Positions 1 to 8,714 of a DNA stretch of 45,904 bases are shown here, in pieces. The position numbers were made by a program, and so were the translations under genes. The notes under the pieces are model-generated. The model did no database searches. It saw only the letters and a list, made by a program, of their open reading frames with translations, and had not been told where the DNA came from. This stretch comes from Planctomycetota bacterium (GTDB lineage: Bacteria; Planctomycetota; Planctomycetia; Pirellulales; PLA5): assembly GCA_003576845.1 (NCBI GenBank), contig QEVJ01000045.1:1-45904 (forward strand), given 5' to 3'. The first letter of the stretch is position 1; each line of letters starts with the position of its first letter.

Positions 1-140
1 GCGCGTTCGGGGGTGTTTCCGCCCTCGGCGGCGTCTCGGGCGCGGGCGCGCGAGGGGCGCTGAAGGGGTTTCTCGGCCACTCCGTCGCATGCGCCCACCG
101 CCGGGGATAGGATCGCAGACCGCTCTTGCGGGGTGTACAT
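1..140 (-). CDS. Possible partial ORF running off the left edge
   Basis: Reading the minus strand from an ATG at 138-140, the frame stays open to base 1 (about 46 codons) and leaves the window. It begins 18 bases after the helicase stop, so it could be the next gene of the same operon. The peptide starts MYTPQERSAIL and is then rich in Arg, Ala and Pro. I recognise no domain. In DNA this GC-rich an open frame of this length can arise by chance, so this is a weak call. There is no clear ribosome binding site before the ATG. Confidence 0.25.
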   Translation of the reverse strand, partial: MYTPQERSAILSPAVGACDGVAEKPLQRPSRARARDAAEGGNTPER

Positions 141-158
141 TGTCGAAGGTGAGCTGAA

Positions 159-2978
159 TCAGACGAATTCTGTCCAGCTCAGGCCGACGAATTCGACTTC
201 GTCGTCCCACCACAGCTCCGCCTTCGCTTCGAGGTGTCGGCGGGCTGTTTCTAAGGCCTGGGCCGGAGAGCGGCTGGCCGCACTTGGGGATTCGCCGCTT
301 GCTTCGCCGACGACCGCTGCATGCGCAGCGACGGCATCGATCTGACCACTAGAATCGACGAAGACGGACTCGAAGCGGAACAGGCATTCGTCGCCATCCT
401 CGCGAGTGATCCGCTGGCGGACGACGAAGACGAACAGGTAGCCGCTCTTGCCTTTGAGCTGTGGCGATGGGATGGCCCGGCTGGCGGTCAGGCCGCCGAA
501 GTCGTACGAGCCGATGTATTGCAGCATCGCATCGACGAAGGGATGCCCCAAGGCGAGAAATTCGGCGTCCGATCGGGCAATCGCCAATTCGCGGCTGAAT
601 GTGCCGAGATTCAGCCGCTCGCCCACGTCGTAGGGCTTCAGCACCTCCGGCACGAGAAACTCGACAAACTCCCCTTTCCGCTGCACCTGGCGGCGATGCA
701 TGGCGAGGAACCGCTCGGTGAAGCGGGCCAGATCATTCAGCGTCAGGTCGGTGGCCAGCTCGCGCTGGTAGTTGTCGAACGAATAGCTCGATACGTCGCG
801 GAACAGGCTCCGCGTGGCGATTTCATAGGCCTGCTTGGCGCGCTGTACTGCCGCGTCAATGTCTGCCTGCGACTGCTTGTTGAGGTTCCCTTCAACCATC
901 GCCCGTTTATAGACGCTGGCCGGGTCGATCTCCGTTTCGAGCTGCCCGTGCAGCGTGGCCTCGATCTCCTCGGGATTCTCGCCCGTGACCTTTGCGATCG
1001 CCCCCGCTGCCTTGCGGATGCGGTTGGCGAAGTAAGCATGGACCTTGTCCTCGATCGTCCCTTCGTTGAAGAAGTGATAGACCTGCACCACTTGCTTCTG
1101 CCCGAAGCGATAGACGCGGCCGACGCGCTGCTCGACCCGCATCGGGTTCCAGGGCAGGTCGTAATTGATGCAGATGTGGCAGAACTGCAGATTGATGCCC
1201 TCGCCGCCGGCCTCGGTCGAAACAAGGAACCGCACCTTCTCGTGGTCGCGGAAGAGTCGCTGGCTGGTGCGTTTCGTCGTGGGAGCGACGAGCGCCCCAT
1301 CCTTGCCGAACGGAGCCCATACGGCATCGATGGTTTCCTGCGATTCGTACTGCCGCTCCAGCTTCATTCCGCCGTGAATGACCGCGGCGCAGCCCTTGCC
1401 GTAGCGCTTCTCCAATTCCTCAACCAGGTGCTCCTGCGTCTTGCGATACTCCGTGAAAATCAACACTTTCTCGCGCTCGCCGCGCGGGCTCTCCTCCGCG
1501 ATATGGTCGATCAGCTTGACCAGCTCGTCCAACTTCCGGTCGCGCTTGACCGGCAGCTTCAGCAGTTCTTCGAGCGTCGCCAGTTCGTCCTCGACGATCT
1601 CGGCATCCGTTCGCCAGCCTTCGCGCTCGGCGAATTCCCCTTCATATCGCTCGTCGGCAAATTCCCGTTCGTCGTCGTCCTCCTTCTGCGATTCGGCGAG
1701 CTGCCCTTTGAGTTTCGATCGCCGGCTGCGAAGGGCGGCGGAAATCGCGGCGGTGGAGCTGGCGTTGAGCTTCTGAAATGTAGTGAGCAAAAAGCCGGCG
1801 GCCCGCTTTTGCATGGAGTCGTTCAGGCGGTCGAGCGACTTGTAACCCTGCTGGATGTACTGTTCGACGGCCTTATAGAACCTGGCTTCATCGGCATACA
1901 TCTTGAAGGGCATCCGGTGCGTCTGCCGTCCGACGAAGACGGTGCGCCCCTTGGCATCGGTGACTGCCTTCTTGGGCGTGCGGATCACGAGGTCCGTGAA
2001 CTTTCTTCCCTGCCCGGCGAATAACGGCACTTCATCGAGGCTGCTAAAGTCGATGTTGTCGTCCAAGAGCCGCAGCAGGTGGATAAATCGCTGGTGGTTT
2101 TCGTCTCCTTGGTGGGGCGTGGCGGTGAGGAGCAGCAGCGCGTCGCAATACTGACGGTCGCGGACCTCCTCGGCCAGGCGATAGTTCTGCGTCCGCTCGA
2201 CCTTGCCGGCGCCGCCATAGTCGGTCGCGCCCAGTTTGTGCGCTTCGTCAAAAATGATCAGGTCCCAGCGGCGGTTTTCGAGCAGGATCCGCTTGTGCTC
2301 CGGCCGTTTGAGCGTGTCGATCGAGGCGATGGCCTGGGCCTTGAGGTCCCAGATGCGCGGGTTCACCGCACGGAAGTCGCGGCCGAAAATCTCAAAATTG
2401 GCCCGGAACTTGTCCTGCATTTCCTCCTGCCATTGGGCTGTGAGCCCGGCCGGCGTGATGATGAGCGTCCGCCGGGCCTGGCCGCGCTGCGTGAGGGCCT
2501 GCCAGATCATGCCCGCTTCGATCGTCTTGCCCAGGCCGACTTCGTCGGCCAGGAGGAATCGCCGCCGCTCGGCGCTGACGACCCGGTGGGCGGCGAAAAT
2601 CTGGTGGGGCAGAATTTCCGTTCGGGCGTTGGAAAGCTGCCCGCCGACGTTGCCGGTCAGGAACCGCGCCGCCAGCATCCGCAATTCGAACCGCCGTGCT
2701 TCATCCCACTGCCCGCGGGCCGCCCGCTCCAAGGGCGTTTCGACCCGCTCGCACTCGCCGAGCTGGAGAATCTTGTTCTCCGACCGGTACGGCGGGCTCA
2801 TGAAGACCGACGGGTTGAACTCCACCTTTGCCTGCGGACCCTTCACCTTCTGAATCCGGCCGATGCCGAACGGTACGTACAGCGCATTCGTGCTCCGCAC
2901 GAGGTCGCCTTCGGTGAACGCTACCGTCGAAATAGTGCTAGTCACTGCAATGAACCGCCGCGAGAGCGAGCCGCACAC
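159..2978 (-). CDS. SNF2/RapA-type DNA helicase-translocase (DrmD-like)
   Basis: A superfamily 2 ATPase of 939 residues that probably tracks along DNA for the methyltransferase-nuclease encoded just upstream. Visible motifs: Walker A DEVGLGKT at 145-152, DEAH at 244-247, TATPHQGD at 285-292, and in the second lobe GGEGINLQF near 590-600 and QRVGRVYRFGQ near 615-628. A charged insertion (about 420-480) separates the lobes, and the last 300 residues are unassigned. The GTG start at 2978 lies 24 bases after the methyltransferase stop; a second GTG at 2945 is equally possible and neither has a strong Shine-Dalgarno sequence. SNF2 helicases paired with adenine methylases occur in DISARM class 1 (DrmD with DrmMI) and in restriction-like systems; drmA, drmB and drmC are not seen here. 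Helicase identity is firm; the defence role is inferred from its partner. Confidence 0.88.
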   Translation of the reverse strand: MCGSLSRRFIAVTSTISTVAFTEGDLVRSTNALYVPFGIGRIQKVKGPQAKVEFNPSVFMSPPYRSENKILQLGECERVETPLERAARGQWDEARRFELRMLAARFLTGNVGGQLSNARTEILPHQIFAAHRVVSAERRRFLLADEVGLGKTIEAGMIWQALTQRGQARRTLIITPAGLTAQWQEEMQDKFRANFEIFGRDFRAVNPRIWDLKAQAIASIDTLKRPEHKRILLENRRWDLIIFDEAHKLGATDYGGAGKVERTQNYRLAEEVRDRQYCDALLLLTATPHQGDENHQRFIHLLRLLDDNIDFSSLDEVPLFAGQGRKFTDLVIRTPKKAVTDAKGRTVFVGRQTHRMPFKMYADEARFYKAVEQYIQQGYKSLDRLNDSMQKRAAGFLLTTFQKLNASSTAAISAALRSRRSKLKGQLAESQKEDDDEREFADERYEGEFAEREGWRTDAEIVEDELATLEELLKLPVKRDRKLDELVKLIDHIAEESPRGEREKVLIFTEYRKTQEHLVEELEKRYGKGCAAVIHGGMKLERQYESQETIDAVWAPFGKDGALVAPTTKRTSQRLFRDHEKVRFLVSTEAGGEGINLQFCHICINYDLPWNPMRVEQRVGRVYRFGQKQVVQVYHFFNEGTIEDKVHAYFANRIRKAAGAIAKVTGENPEEIEATLHGQLETEIDPASVYKRAMVEGNLNKQSQADIDAAVQRAKQAYEIATRSLFRDVSSYSFDNYQRELATDLTLNDLARFTERFLAMHRRQVQRKGEFVEFLVPEVLKPYDVGERLNLGTFSRELAIARSDAEFLALGHPFVDAMLQYIGSYDFGGLTASRAIPSPQLKGKSGYLFVFVVRQRITREDGDECLFRFESVFVDSSGQIDAVAAHAAVVGEASGESPSAASRSPAQALETARRHLEAKAELWWDDEVEFVGLSWTEFV

Positions 2979-3002
2979 TTGGCCGAAGTTTATGGTTTAA
3001 CA

Positions 3003-6000
3003 CTATTCGTCATCTTCTTCAAATTCTGACGCGCCAGAATAGAATCCGAACTTATCGAGAGCAGAAGTAATCGCCCAGATTTCCGAGTCACTGATCTGCC
3101 AAAGTTCGCAGGCTGCTTCATTAAGCTGCTCCTCGAGTGGCGTTAGCTTGGGGGAGTCGTCCGCTGCGGCTCGGTGGCATTCGCGGGATAGCTTTGCAAT
3201 CGCTCGATGAAGGCGATTTGACGCGACGTACCTGGGAAGCGCCACCCGAGCAATGTCACTCGCTTGGTAGTCGGCGGTTTGGACCCATGTCGCTGTCGCG
3301 TACAGGAAGAGAATGGCTGGCGCCGAATTCAGTAGTCCGCACAGCAGGTGCGCCTCTTCGCTTGACGCGCACTCGATGAACCGAAGCTTTGTGTCCGCGA
3401 TTGCTGGCTTCTCGGATTCCTCGACGACCGCGCACTGAAAGAAGTCCGTCAATTCCTTGAACACAATTCGATGCGGAGCAAGCGAGTATTCCCCTACGTT
3501 GTAAATCGTCCAGAACGGGTCCTTTGTCGGATCAAAGTATTTCTTGTAACCGGGACGCTTTCGCAGCAGAGTTTCAAATTGGCGCAAATACTCGTGAGTT
3601 CGAGGGAAATTCTTCTTCATCTTGCTGGCTGAAATCCCAACGCGCGTTTCGGGATCCTGCGTCAGCAGAATGTGGGTGGATGGATTGCTCGTCCAGCGGT
3701 GGACATCGCGACCGCGCAGCAGGGGAAAGACGAGGTCACTTTCAATCACGGCATCGACCGCCTCCACCTTTATCTTGCCCACGTCGTTCCAGTTCGAAAT
3801 CTGAACTCGATTGTGTGGGGCGGATGTCACGGACTTCAGCCAAAATACTCCATTCATCCATGTGCATACTCCTGCGTGCGCCTTGATTTGACTCGTGCCC
3901 ATTACTTTCGTGAGGCCTGGAATTGCAGCCCTGGGCGCAGTGAGCCACGCCGAACTTGCCGCGCCCGGCAACATTGGAATTGCACCCATCTTGATTCGTG
4001 AGACGGAGCCAACGACGGTTTCTAAGTCGGAGCTTTCGGTTATCTTTTCTTCGCCAGTTGGCGACCAGTTTTCGTAGCTAACAGGCCAATTGGTCGGTTT
4101 GGAGGAACGTCGGCACACGAAGGATGCCGTTCGATTGGTTGCTCCTTCAAACGGATGTAATTCTGTCATGTCGATGACGTTGATCGGCGTTAGGAAGACC
4201 GTCTTGCCATTGGTCGAGTACGAAAAGCTACGAAATCCACTGCCTGCTTCGCGCGTCTTGAAAACGGTCTGCGTGATGACGAAGCCGAGCAGTCCCGTTT
4301 CCGCCAAATAGTTGTCGATGCAAAGGTATACGAACAACATCGCGAGATCTTTCTTTCCACCACCAAGTCGCGCGGCGTGCCCCTTGAGCGTAAACAGTCC
4401 GTATCTCGTCCACAGGGGCTTTGTGTCGTCGCGATACCCAGAAGGCAAGCTCTCCCAATTCACCCAAGGTGGATTTCCTGCGACGTAGTCGAATCTGCCC
4501 ACGAACAATGGGGCAAAAGCATTCTTAATAATGCGAGCCCAGACACCGTTCTTGTTTGCCTTGTCCAGACGGACCAACTCCGCGTAGAGTCCGGTGTGAA
4601 TCTTTGCATTGGTGACTTCGAGTCCGTCATCCCGGCAGCGGTCAAGGAATTCAGATTCGGAGTATCCGTTCCGCACGCAGAATTCCAGTTGTTGTGCGTA
4701 GGTCGTAACATCCTCACGGTTGGTCGCAATCTCCGCGGGAACGAGAAATGTTGCCGCTGCTGTTTTCAACTCCCGGGCGCTGCCCAGTTTCCCTGCCCAA
4801 AGACCTCCATAGGTTGAGGGAGTAATCAGTGAATCGCACAGGTAGATCGGAATCTCGACCTTATCGACGTGGCCGATCAGGTCGCGGATGGCGATGAGGT
4901 AGTTCGTCCGGGCGGCCATGACCGCCAGCGGGTTCAGGTCGAAACCGACGACGTTCGCGAGAATCTTGCGGCAGAGGTCGTCTTCGCCGAAGGAGCACTT
5001 TTCGCGGTGCTCGTCGTACCAGCGGCGGATGCGGACGATGGCCATCACCAGGAACGTGCCGGAGCCGCAGGCGGGGTCGAGAATCCGCTTGTCGGGGTCG
5101 CCCACATACTCCAGTTCGTTCAGCACGTGCTCGGCCAGCCAGTCGGGCGTGTAGTATTCGCCCAGGTCGTGGCGCACGCTCTTGGGAAAGAGCTGCTGGT
5201 AGAGCTTCTTGAGCAAGTCGCGGCTGCCGGCGGGGTCTTCCGACATCGTGCCGGGGTTGTAGTCGTCGAGCTTCGCGACCATCTTGCGCACCAAGTCGTC
5301 GATTTCATCCGACCAGACGGGCAAGTACCAGGCGAACAGGTCCCCTTCGAGGAAATTGGTGATGTTCAGGTGGCGGAAGATCGAGCCGGCTTCCAGTTCC
5401 TCCATTTCCCGCTTGAGCTTAGCGCTGGTTGGGGCCTGGATCATCTTTTGCAGGGGCGTCGGCAGCTTGTGGAAGAAGGCCACGATCTCCGAGGCCAGCA
5501 GCTTCATGAAGACGGCGTAGTAGGTGTGGACGGCGAACAGCATTTCCGCTGGGGCGAGCCCCTGTTCGCGGATGCCGTAATAGGCGGCCAGCTTCTTGAT
5601 CTTGTCGGACGGGCTATCGACGTCGTAGCCGCAGACCTCGCCGAAGAGGATTTTCCATTGGTTGAAGAAGGTCTGTGCCTTGGGGTGGTCGGCCCCTTTG
5701 ATCGCTTCGTAGAGCGCCCGGATACCGTCCTGGGCCAGCTTCGCCTCGGAGCCGAAGTCGCCCGCCAAGTATTCGGCGGTGAAGGGCTTCCCCTTCTGGC
5801 CGAGGTTGTAGAGCGCCCAGAGGAACCGCTCGGCGGAGTAGCGGTTGACCTCGACCGGCTCCTGCACCTGCCACTTGTCGTCGCGGAAGCGGACGAAGAC
5901 GAAGTAGCGGCCATCGGCGCCGACGCCGAAGAGCGTGTTCAGCTTGTGCCCCTGGCCGGCGCGGAGGTCGTAAAACCGCTTCTTGATCTGCTCGACGACC

Positions 6001-6212
6001 TTCTTGGTGCCGGGCGAATCGGCTTTGGGGCCGAGTTTGTCGCCGCTGGCCGGGTTCTTGTATTCGATGATGACGCGGTCATAGACCGAGTCGATCCGGC
6101 CGCTGACGACGGTGACCTCGTGCTTGCCTTGCCACTCGATCCCCGCTTCCTTCTTGATGAAGGCGAGCTGGGTTTCGATCGCGATCTTGATTTCTTCCTC
6201 GTTGTCGGCCAT
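3003..6212 (-). CDS. PD-(D/E)xK nuclease / N6-adenine DNA methyltransferase fusion (type IIG-like or DrmMI-like)
   Basis: A 1069-residue Eco57I-type protein. Near the N-terminus D41, E50 and K52 (IEYK) form a PD-(D/E)xK nuclease pattern. The methyltransferase core follows: SAM-binding DPACGSGTF from D379 and catalytic NPPW at 580-583, the signature of N6-adenine methylation. The C-terminal 450 residues should hold target recognition. The protein would both mark and cut DNA, or mark it for a cutting partner, with the SNF2 gene 24 bases downstream supplying translocation. The ATG at 6212 is preceded by GGAA, too close for a normal ribosome binding site. The gene is a compositional mosaic: hand counts of single 60-base lines gave 47-53% GC in the 3' part (below about 4850) and 57-70% in the 5' part, as if the recognition half had been exchanged. 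The methyltransferase call is strong; nuclease activity rests on motif spacing. Confidence 0.88.
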   Translation of the reverse strand: MADNEEEIKIAIETQLAFIKKEAGIEWQGKHEVTVVSGRIDSVYDRVIIEYKNPASGDKLGPKADSPGTKKVVEQIKKRFYDLRAGQGHKLNTLFGVGADGRYFVFVRFRDDKWQVQEPVEVNRYSAERFLWALYNLGQKGKPFTAEYLAGDFGSEAKLAQDGIRALYEAIKGADHPKAQTFFNQWKILFGEVCGYDVDSPSDKIKKLAAYYGIREQGLAPAEMLFAVHTYYAVFMKLLASEIVAFFHKLPTPLQKMIQAPTSAKLKREMEELEAGSIFRHLNITNFLEGDLFAWYLPVWSDEIDDLVRKMVAKLDDYNPGTMSEDPAGSRDLLKKLYQQLFPKSVRHDLGEYYTPDWLAEHVLNELEYVGDPDKRILDPACGSGTFLVMAIVRIRRWYDEHREKCSFGEDDLCRKILANVVGFDLNPLAVMAARTNYLIAIRDLIGHVDKVEIPIYLCDSLITPSTYGGLWAGKLGSARELKTAAATFLVPAEIATNREDVTTYAQQLEFCVRNGYSESEFLDRCRDDGLEVTNAKIHTGLYAELVRLDKANKNGVWARIIKNAFAPLFVGRFDYVAGNPPWVNWESLPSGYRDDTKPLWTRYGLFTLKGHAARLGGGKKDLAMLFVYLCIDNYLAETGLLGFVITQTVFKTREAGSGFRSFSYSTNGKTVFLTPINVIDMTELHPFEGATNRTASFVCRRSSKPTNWPVSYENWSPTGEEKITESSDLETVVGSVSRIKMGAIPMLPGAASSAWLTAPRAAIPGLTKVMGTSQIKAHAGVCTWMNGVFWLKSVTSAPHNRVQISNWNDVGKIKVEAVDAVIESDLVFPLLRGRDVHRWTSNPSTHILLTQDPETRVGISASKMKKNFPRTHEYLRQFETLLRKRPGYKKYFDPTKDPFWTIYNVGEYSLAPHRIVFKELTDFFQCAVVEESEKPAIADTKLRFIECASSEEAHLLCGLLNSAPAILFLYATATWVQTADYQASDIARVALPRYVASNRLHRAIAKLSRECHRAAADDSPKLTPLEEQLNEAACELWQISDSEIWAITSALDKFGFYSGASEFEEDDE

Positions 6213-6327
6213 TTCCGCGGCTAGGCGGCATGCGGAATCCCTCCGTGCCGCGGGAATCGCGGAGAGTCAGTGCAAGTTACCGGGGAACTGGGGGGTTTAC
6301 CAGTGCCAACCCATCTCCGGTTCATAA

Positions 6328-7167
6328 TTCGCCTCCAAGCACGCCACAACGATTCCGCCTAGCGGCCGCGCCAAACAGTTCTTTCACGCGGCGCTGCGGT
6401 TGCGGCTCGTCGAAGTGAACCCGTTCGCCGACTTGAAATCGACCGTGCGGCCGAACCCGAGCCGCTTCTACTTCATCCGCCGGGACGAAGCCCAAAAGGT
6501 GTTGGACGCCTGCCCGGACGCGCAATGGCGGTTGATTTTCGCGCTGGCGCGGTTCGGCGGGCTGCGGGTGCCATCGGAGATTGTCGAATTGAGGTAGGGC
6601 GACGTGGATTGGGAACGCGGCCGAATGCGCGTGCGAAGCCCCAAGACCGAGCATCACACGGGCCACGGCGAGCGGTTCGTGCCGATCTATCCCGAGTTGC
6701 GGCCGCACTTGGAAGCGGCGTTCGACTTGGCCGACTCGGGGACCGAGCACGTCATCACGATTCGCCGCAACAGCAACGCGAACCTACGGACGCGGATGGA
6801 GAAGATTATCCGCCGGGCCGGGCTGCGCGGGTGGGAGAAGATTTTCCAGAATCTTCGCAGCAGTCGGCAGACCGAATTGGAAGAGCGCTTCCCGTCGCAC
6901 GTTGTCTGCGCGTGGATGGGCAACAGCAAGTCGGTCGCGGCGAAGCACTACCTGCAAGTGACCGACGAACACTTCGACCGGGCGGCGAATGAGGCGCTGC
7001 AAAATCCGGTGCAGTCAGCGCCGGCGGAGGGCCGAATCGGCTCGCACGCGGTCGCAGCCGATTTTGATAATCCTCGGGAAAACCGCGTTTTCTCGGGCAT
7101 TCTTGACTGTGTACAAGGGTACATAGTAGCGGCGGAGGGACTCGAACCCCCGACACGCGGATTATGA
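6328..7167 (+). pseudogene. Tyrosine recombinase/integrase pseudogene, 5' truncated with an internal TAG
   Basis: One reading frame from 6328 to the stop at 7165-7167 encodes the catalytic part of a planctomycete-type phage integrase: a GRAKQFF segment, FALARFGGLRVPSE (box A, with its Arg), SPKTEHH, NLRSSRQTEL, WMGNSKSVAAKHYLQV with the nucleophile Tyr, then a tail reading EGLEPPTRGL. The frame is broken by TAG at 6595-6597. Here relatives, as I recall them, read LRWGDVDWERG, so one TGG-to-TAG change explains the stop. A TAA at 6325-6327 closes the frame upstream, and the N-terminal arm and core-binding domain are missing. The last codons are read from the 3' half of the tRNA-Met gene on the opposite strand, the usual place for an integrase that targets a tRNA. 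The enzyme is therefore almost certainly inactive and the island fixed. Confidence 0.85.
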
Positions 7168-7200
7168 TTCCGCTGCTCTAACCAGCTGAGCTACGCCGCC
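7127..7200 (-). tRNA. tRNA-Met (anticodon CAT)
   Basis: The minus strand folds as a cloverleaf of 74 bases. The acceptor 5' strand is GGCGGCG, the D stem GCTC/GAGC, and the anticodon stem GCGGA/TCCGC with loop ATCATAA, giving anticodon CAT. The variable loop is GTGTC, and the T arm has a TTCGAGT loop. The 3' acceptor strand CGCCGCT pairs with one G-U at the end, then the discriminator A. CCA is not encoded. The shape matches an elongator Met tRNA; a lysidine-modified Ile tRNA cannot be excluded from sequence alone. Its 3' half is covered by the end of the integrase remnant. Confidence 0.95.
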
Positions 7201-7506
7201 GTTTTTTCCTCCGTCCGGCCTGCCGACACGGGCAGGGTCGGCCGTCGCGAAACCGCGTGGCCGACGTCGGATTGGGATTGGGTGCTTAGAGGATATCATC
7301 CTGGAACTTGCCCGGGAAGGCGTCTGGCGGATGTGCCCGATTGGCCGCAATCCTGCCGCGTTGTCGCGACGCGAATCGTGGTGGGCGCAACTCGCAAAAC
7401 GGCTTCGCGGCCGCTGCGACTTCGCGCACCGTCGCGTGCCTTCGTGGTAGACACCCGGTTCGGAGTTTGCGTTCGCGTGGCCGCAGCGCCGCGGCACTGC
7501 GCAGGT
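7201..7506. other. Intergenic stretch between tRNA-Met and the histidine kinase gene
   Basis: This 306-base stretch must hold the tRNA promoter and the end of the kinase transcript. GC-rich self-complementary segments (GCCGAC/GTCGGC around 7219-7243) could fold, but there is no convincing stem followed by a T run in the kinase direction. Short open frames here look like chance products of GC-rich sequence. I see no gene. Confidence 0.5.
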
Positions 7507-8676
7507 TTACTTCGGCGACGCTGGGCTGCCGGCCGGTACGGATAGTGTAACCGTCGCGCCTCGGTTCGGTTCGCTCGCGATCGCGATTTGACCGCCGTGG
7601 TCGGTGACAATGCGCCACGCCAGACAGAGGCCAAAGCCCAGGCCGCGTCCCGCTTCGCGTCCCGAGAAGAACGGATCGAACAAGTGTGCCCTCTCGCGCT
7701 CCGAAAAGCCCGGGCCGTCGTCGCGGACGGTGAATTCGAGCAGCCTTGGCGGCTCGGAACTCGCCAGTGGGCATTCGGCGACTTGCCGGTTTGCGTTTTC
7801 GGTGGCGTCGCGGTCATGCAACACGTCGCGCTCGGCGGAAACGTCGGCCATTCGCGCCGTCACCTCGACGTTGCCGCCGGCCGCGACCGCTTCGAGCGCG
7901 TTGCGGACGACGGCTTTGATTGCCACCGCGAGTTGCGTGCCGTCGACCGCCGCCACGAGCGGCTCGTCCGGCGTGCGCGTGAAAAGCTGCGTCGCTTGCG
8001 CTTCGGCAAGCGGCTGGAGTTCATCGACCACGCGCCGCGTCAGTTCGGCGGCATCGACCTGACTGACATCCAGACGCGGCGGACGGGCAAAGAGCATCAA
8101 ATCCGCGATCATCTCGTGCGCCCGCATCGCCTGGCGATTGATCGTCGCCAGCGCCCTCCGCCGCTCGCCGTGCAACTCGTCGCGGAGCAGCGTTTGCGCG
8201 CGGGCGGAGATGTTGGCCAGAGGATTGTTGATCTCGTGGCCGGCGCCGTAGGCGAACTCCTTGAGAGCGGCGATCTTTGCCGCGGCGAGTTCATCCGCGA
8301 ATCGCTGCGATAGCGCCTCGTTCTCCGCAAGACGCGCACCGATCGAAGCGAACCGGGCACGCCACGCTTCGTCGAACGGCGGCGAACCCGATGCTCGATT
8401 CCGCCGTTCGGCAAGCGCACTAGGAGTCAGCGATGTCAGAAACGAATACAAATCCGCGGCAACGGCGTCGACGACGTCGCGGCCGCGGCCGCCCTCTCGC
8501 TCGCGGCGCCATTGCTCCGCGAACGCTTTAAGTCGCGTGTCGCAGGCAATCGCATCGCCGACCAGACGCCTCCGCTCGAAAGCGGAAATGGAAAACGTCG
8601 CGTCGAGCAATGTCAACGCGGCGCGGTCGCCTTGCGAGGCTTTCGCGCCCGTCGATTTGCGAGCCGCGTCGGCCAT
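7507..8676 (-). CDS. Soluble sensor histidine kinase
   Basis: A 389-residue two-component kinase of the NtrB/HAMP-less type. The dimerisation helix carries the phosphorylated His147 in GAGHEINNPLANI, then N259 in VRNALEA (N box), DDGPG at 319-323 (G1), FDPFFSG at 333-339 (F box) and GRGLGFGL at 343-350 (G2). All ATP-binding boxes are intact. There is no membrane segment or signal peptide, so it senses something in the cytoplasm. The first 120 residues match no sensor domain I recognise. The stretch between the N box and G1 (about 270-312) is long and polar. The ATG at 8676 lies 38 bases after the stop of the response regulator gene, so the two form an operon and probably a phosphorelay pair. 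Signal and target genes are unknown. Confidence 0.9.
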   Translation of the reverse strand: MADAARKSTGAKASQGDRAALTLLDATFSISAFERRRLVGDAIACDTRLKAFAEQWRREREGGRGRDVVDAVAADLYSFLTSLTPSALAERRNRASGSPPFDEAWRARFASIGARLAENEALSQRFADELAAAKIAALKEFAYGAGHEINNPLANISARAQTLLRDELHGERRRALATINRQAMRAHEMIADLMLFARPPRLDVSQVDAAELTRRVVDELQPLAEAQATQLFTRTPDEPLVAAVDGTQLAVAIKAVVRNALEAVAAGGNVEVTARMADVSAERDVLHDRDATENANRQVAECPLASSEPPRLLEFTVRDDGPGFSERERAHLFDPFFSGREAGRGLGFGLCLAWRIVTDHGGQIAIASEPNRGATVTLSVPAGSPASPK

Positions 8677-8714
8677 AATGCGTTCGCTACCGATTGTGCG
8701 TCAGCCGGCCGCAA

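Noticed and set aside
321-2024. Long plus-strand open frame opposite the helicase gene (567 codons)
   Set aside because: It mirrors the helicase codons, shows no known domain, and long antisense frames are expected in high-GC genes. The minus strand has a full set of SNF2 motifs.
159-6212. Firm assignment to DISARM class 1
   Set aside because: drmA, drmB and drmC, which define the system, are not in the window; the two genes alone also fit other restriction-like systems.
4869-6224. Plus-strand open frame opposite the methyltransferase gene (451 codons)
   Set aside because: Antisense shadow: Val-, Asp- and Gly-rich sequence without motifs, while the other strand has nuclease and methyltransferase motifs.
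6595-6597. Recoding of TAG (read-through or pyrrolysine) in the integrase
   Set aside because: The gene also lacks its N-terminus, so ordinary decay is the simpler explanation.
6604-7167. A separate 187-codon gene
   Set aside because: It is the C-terminal part of the integrase in the same frame as the part before the TAG; no independent start signal.
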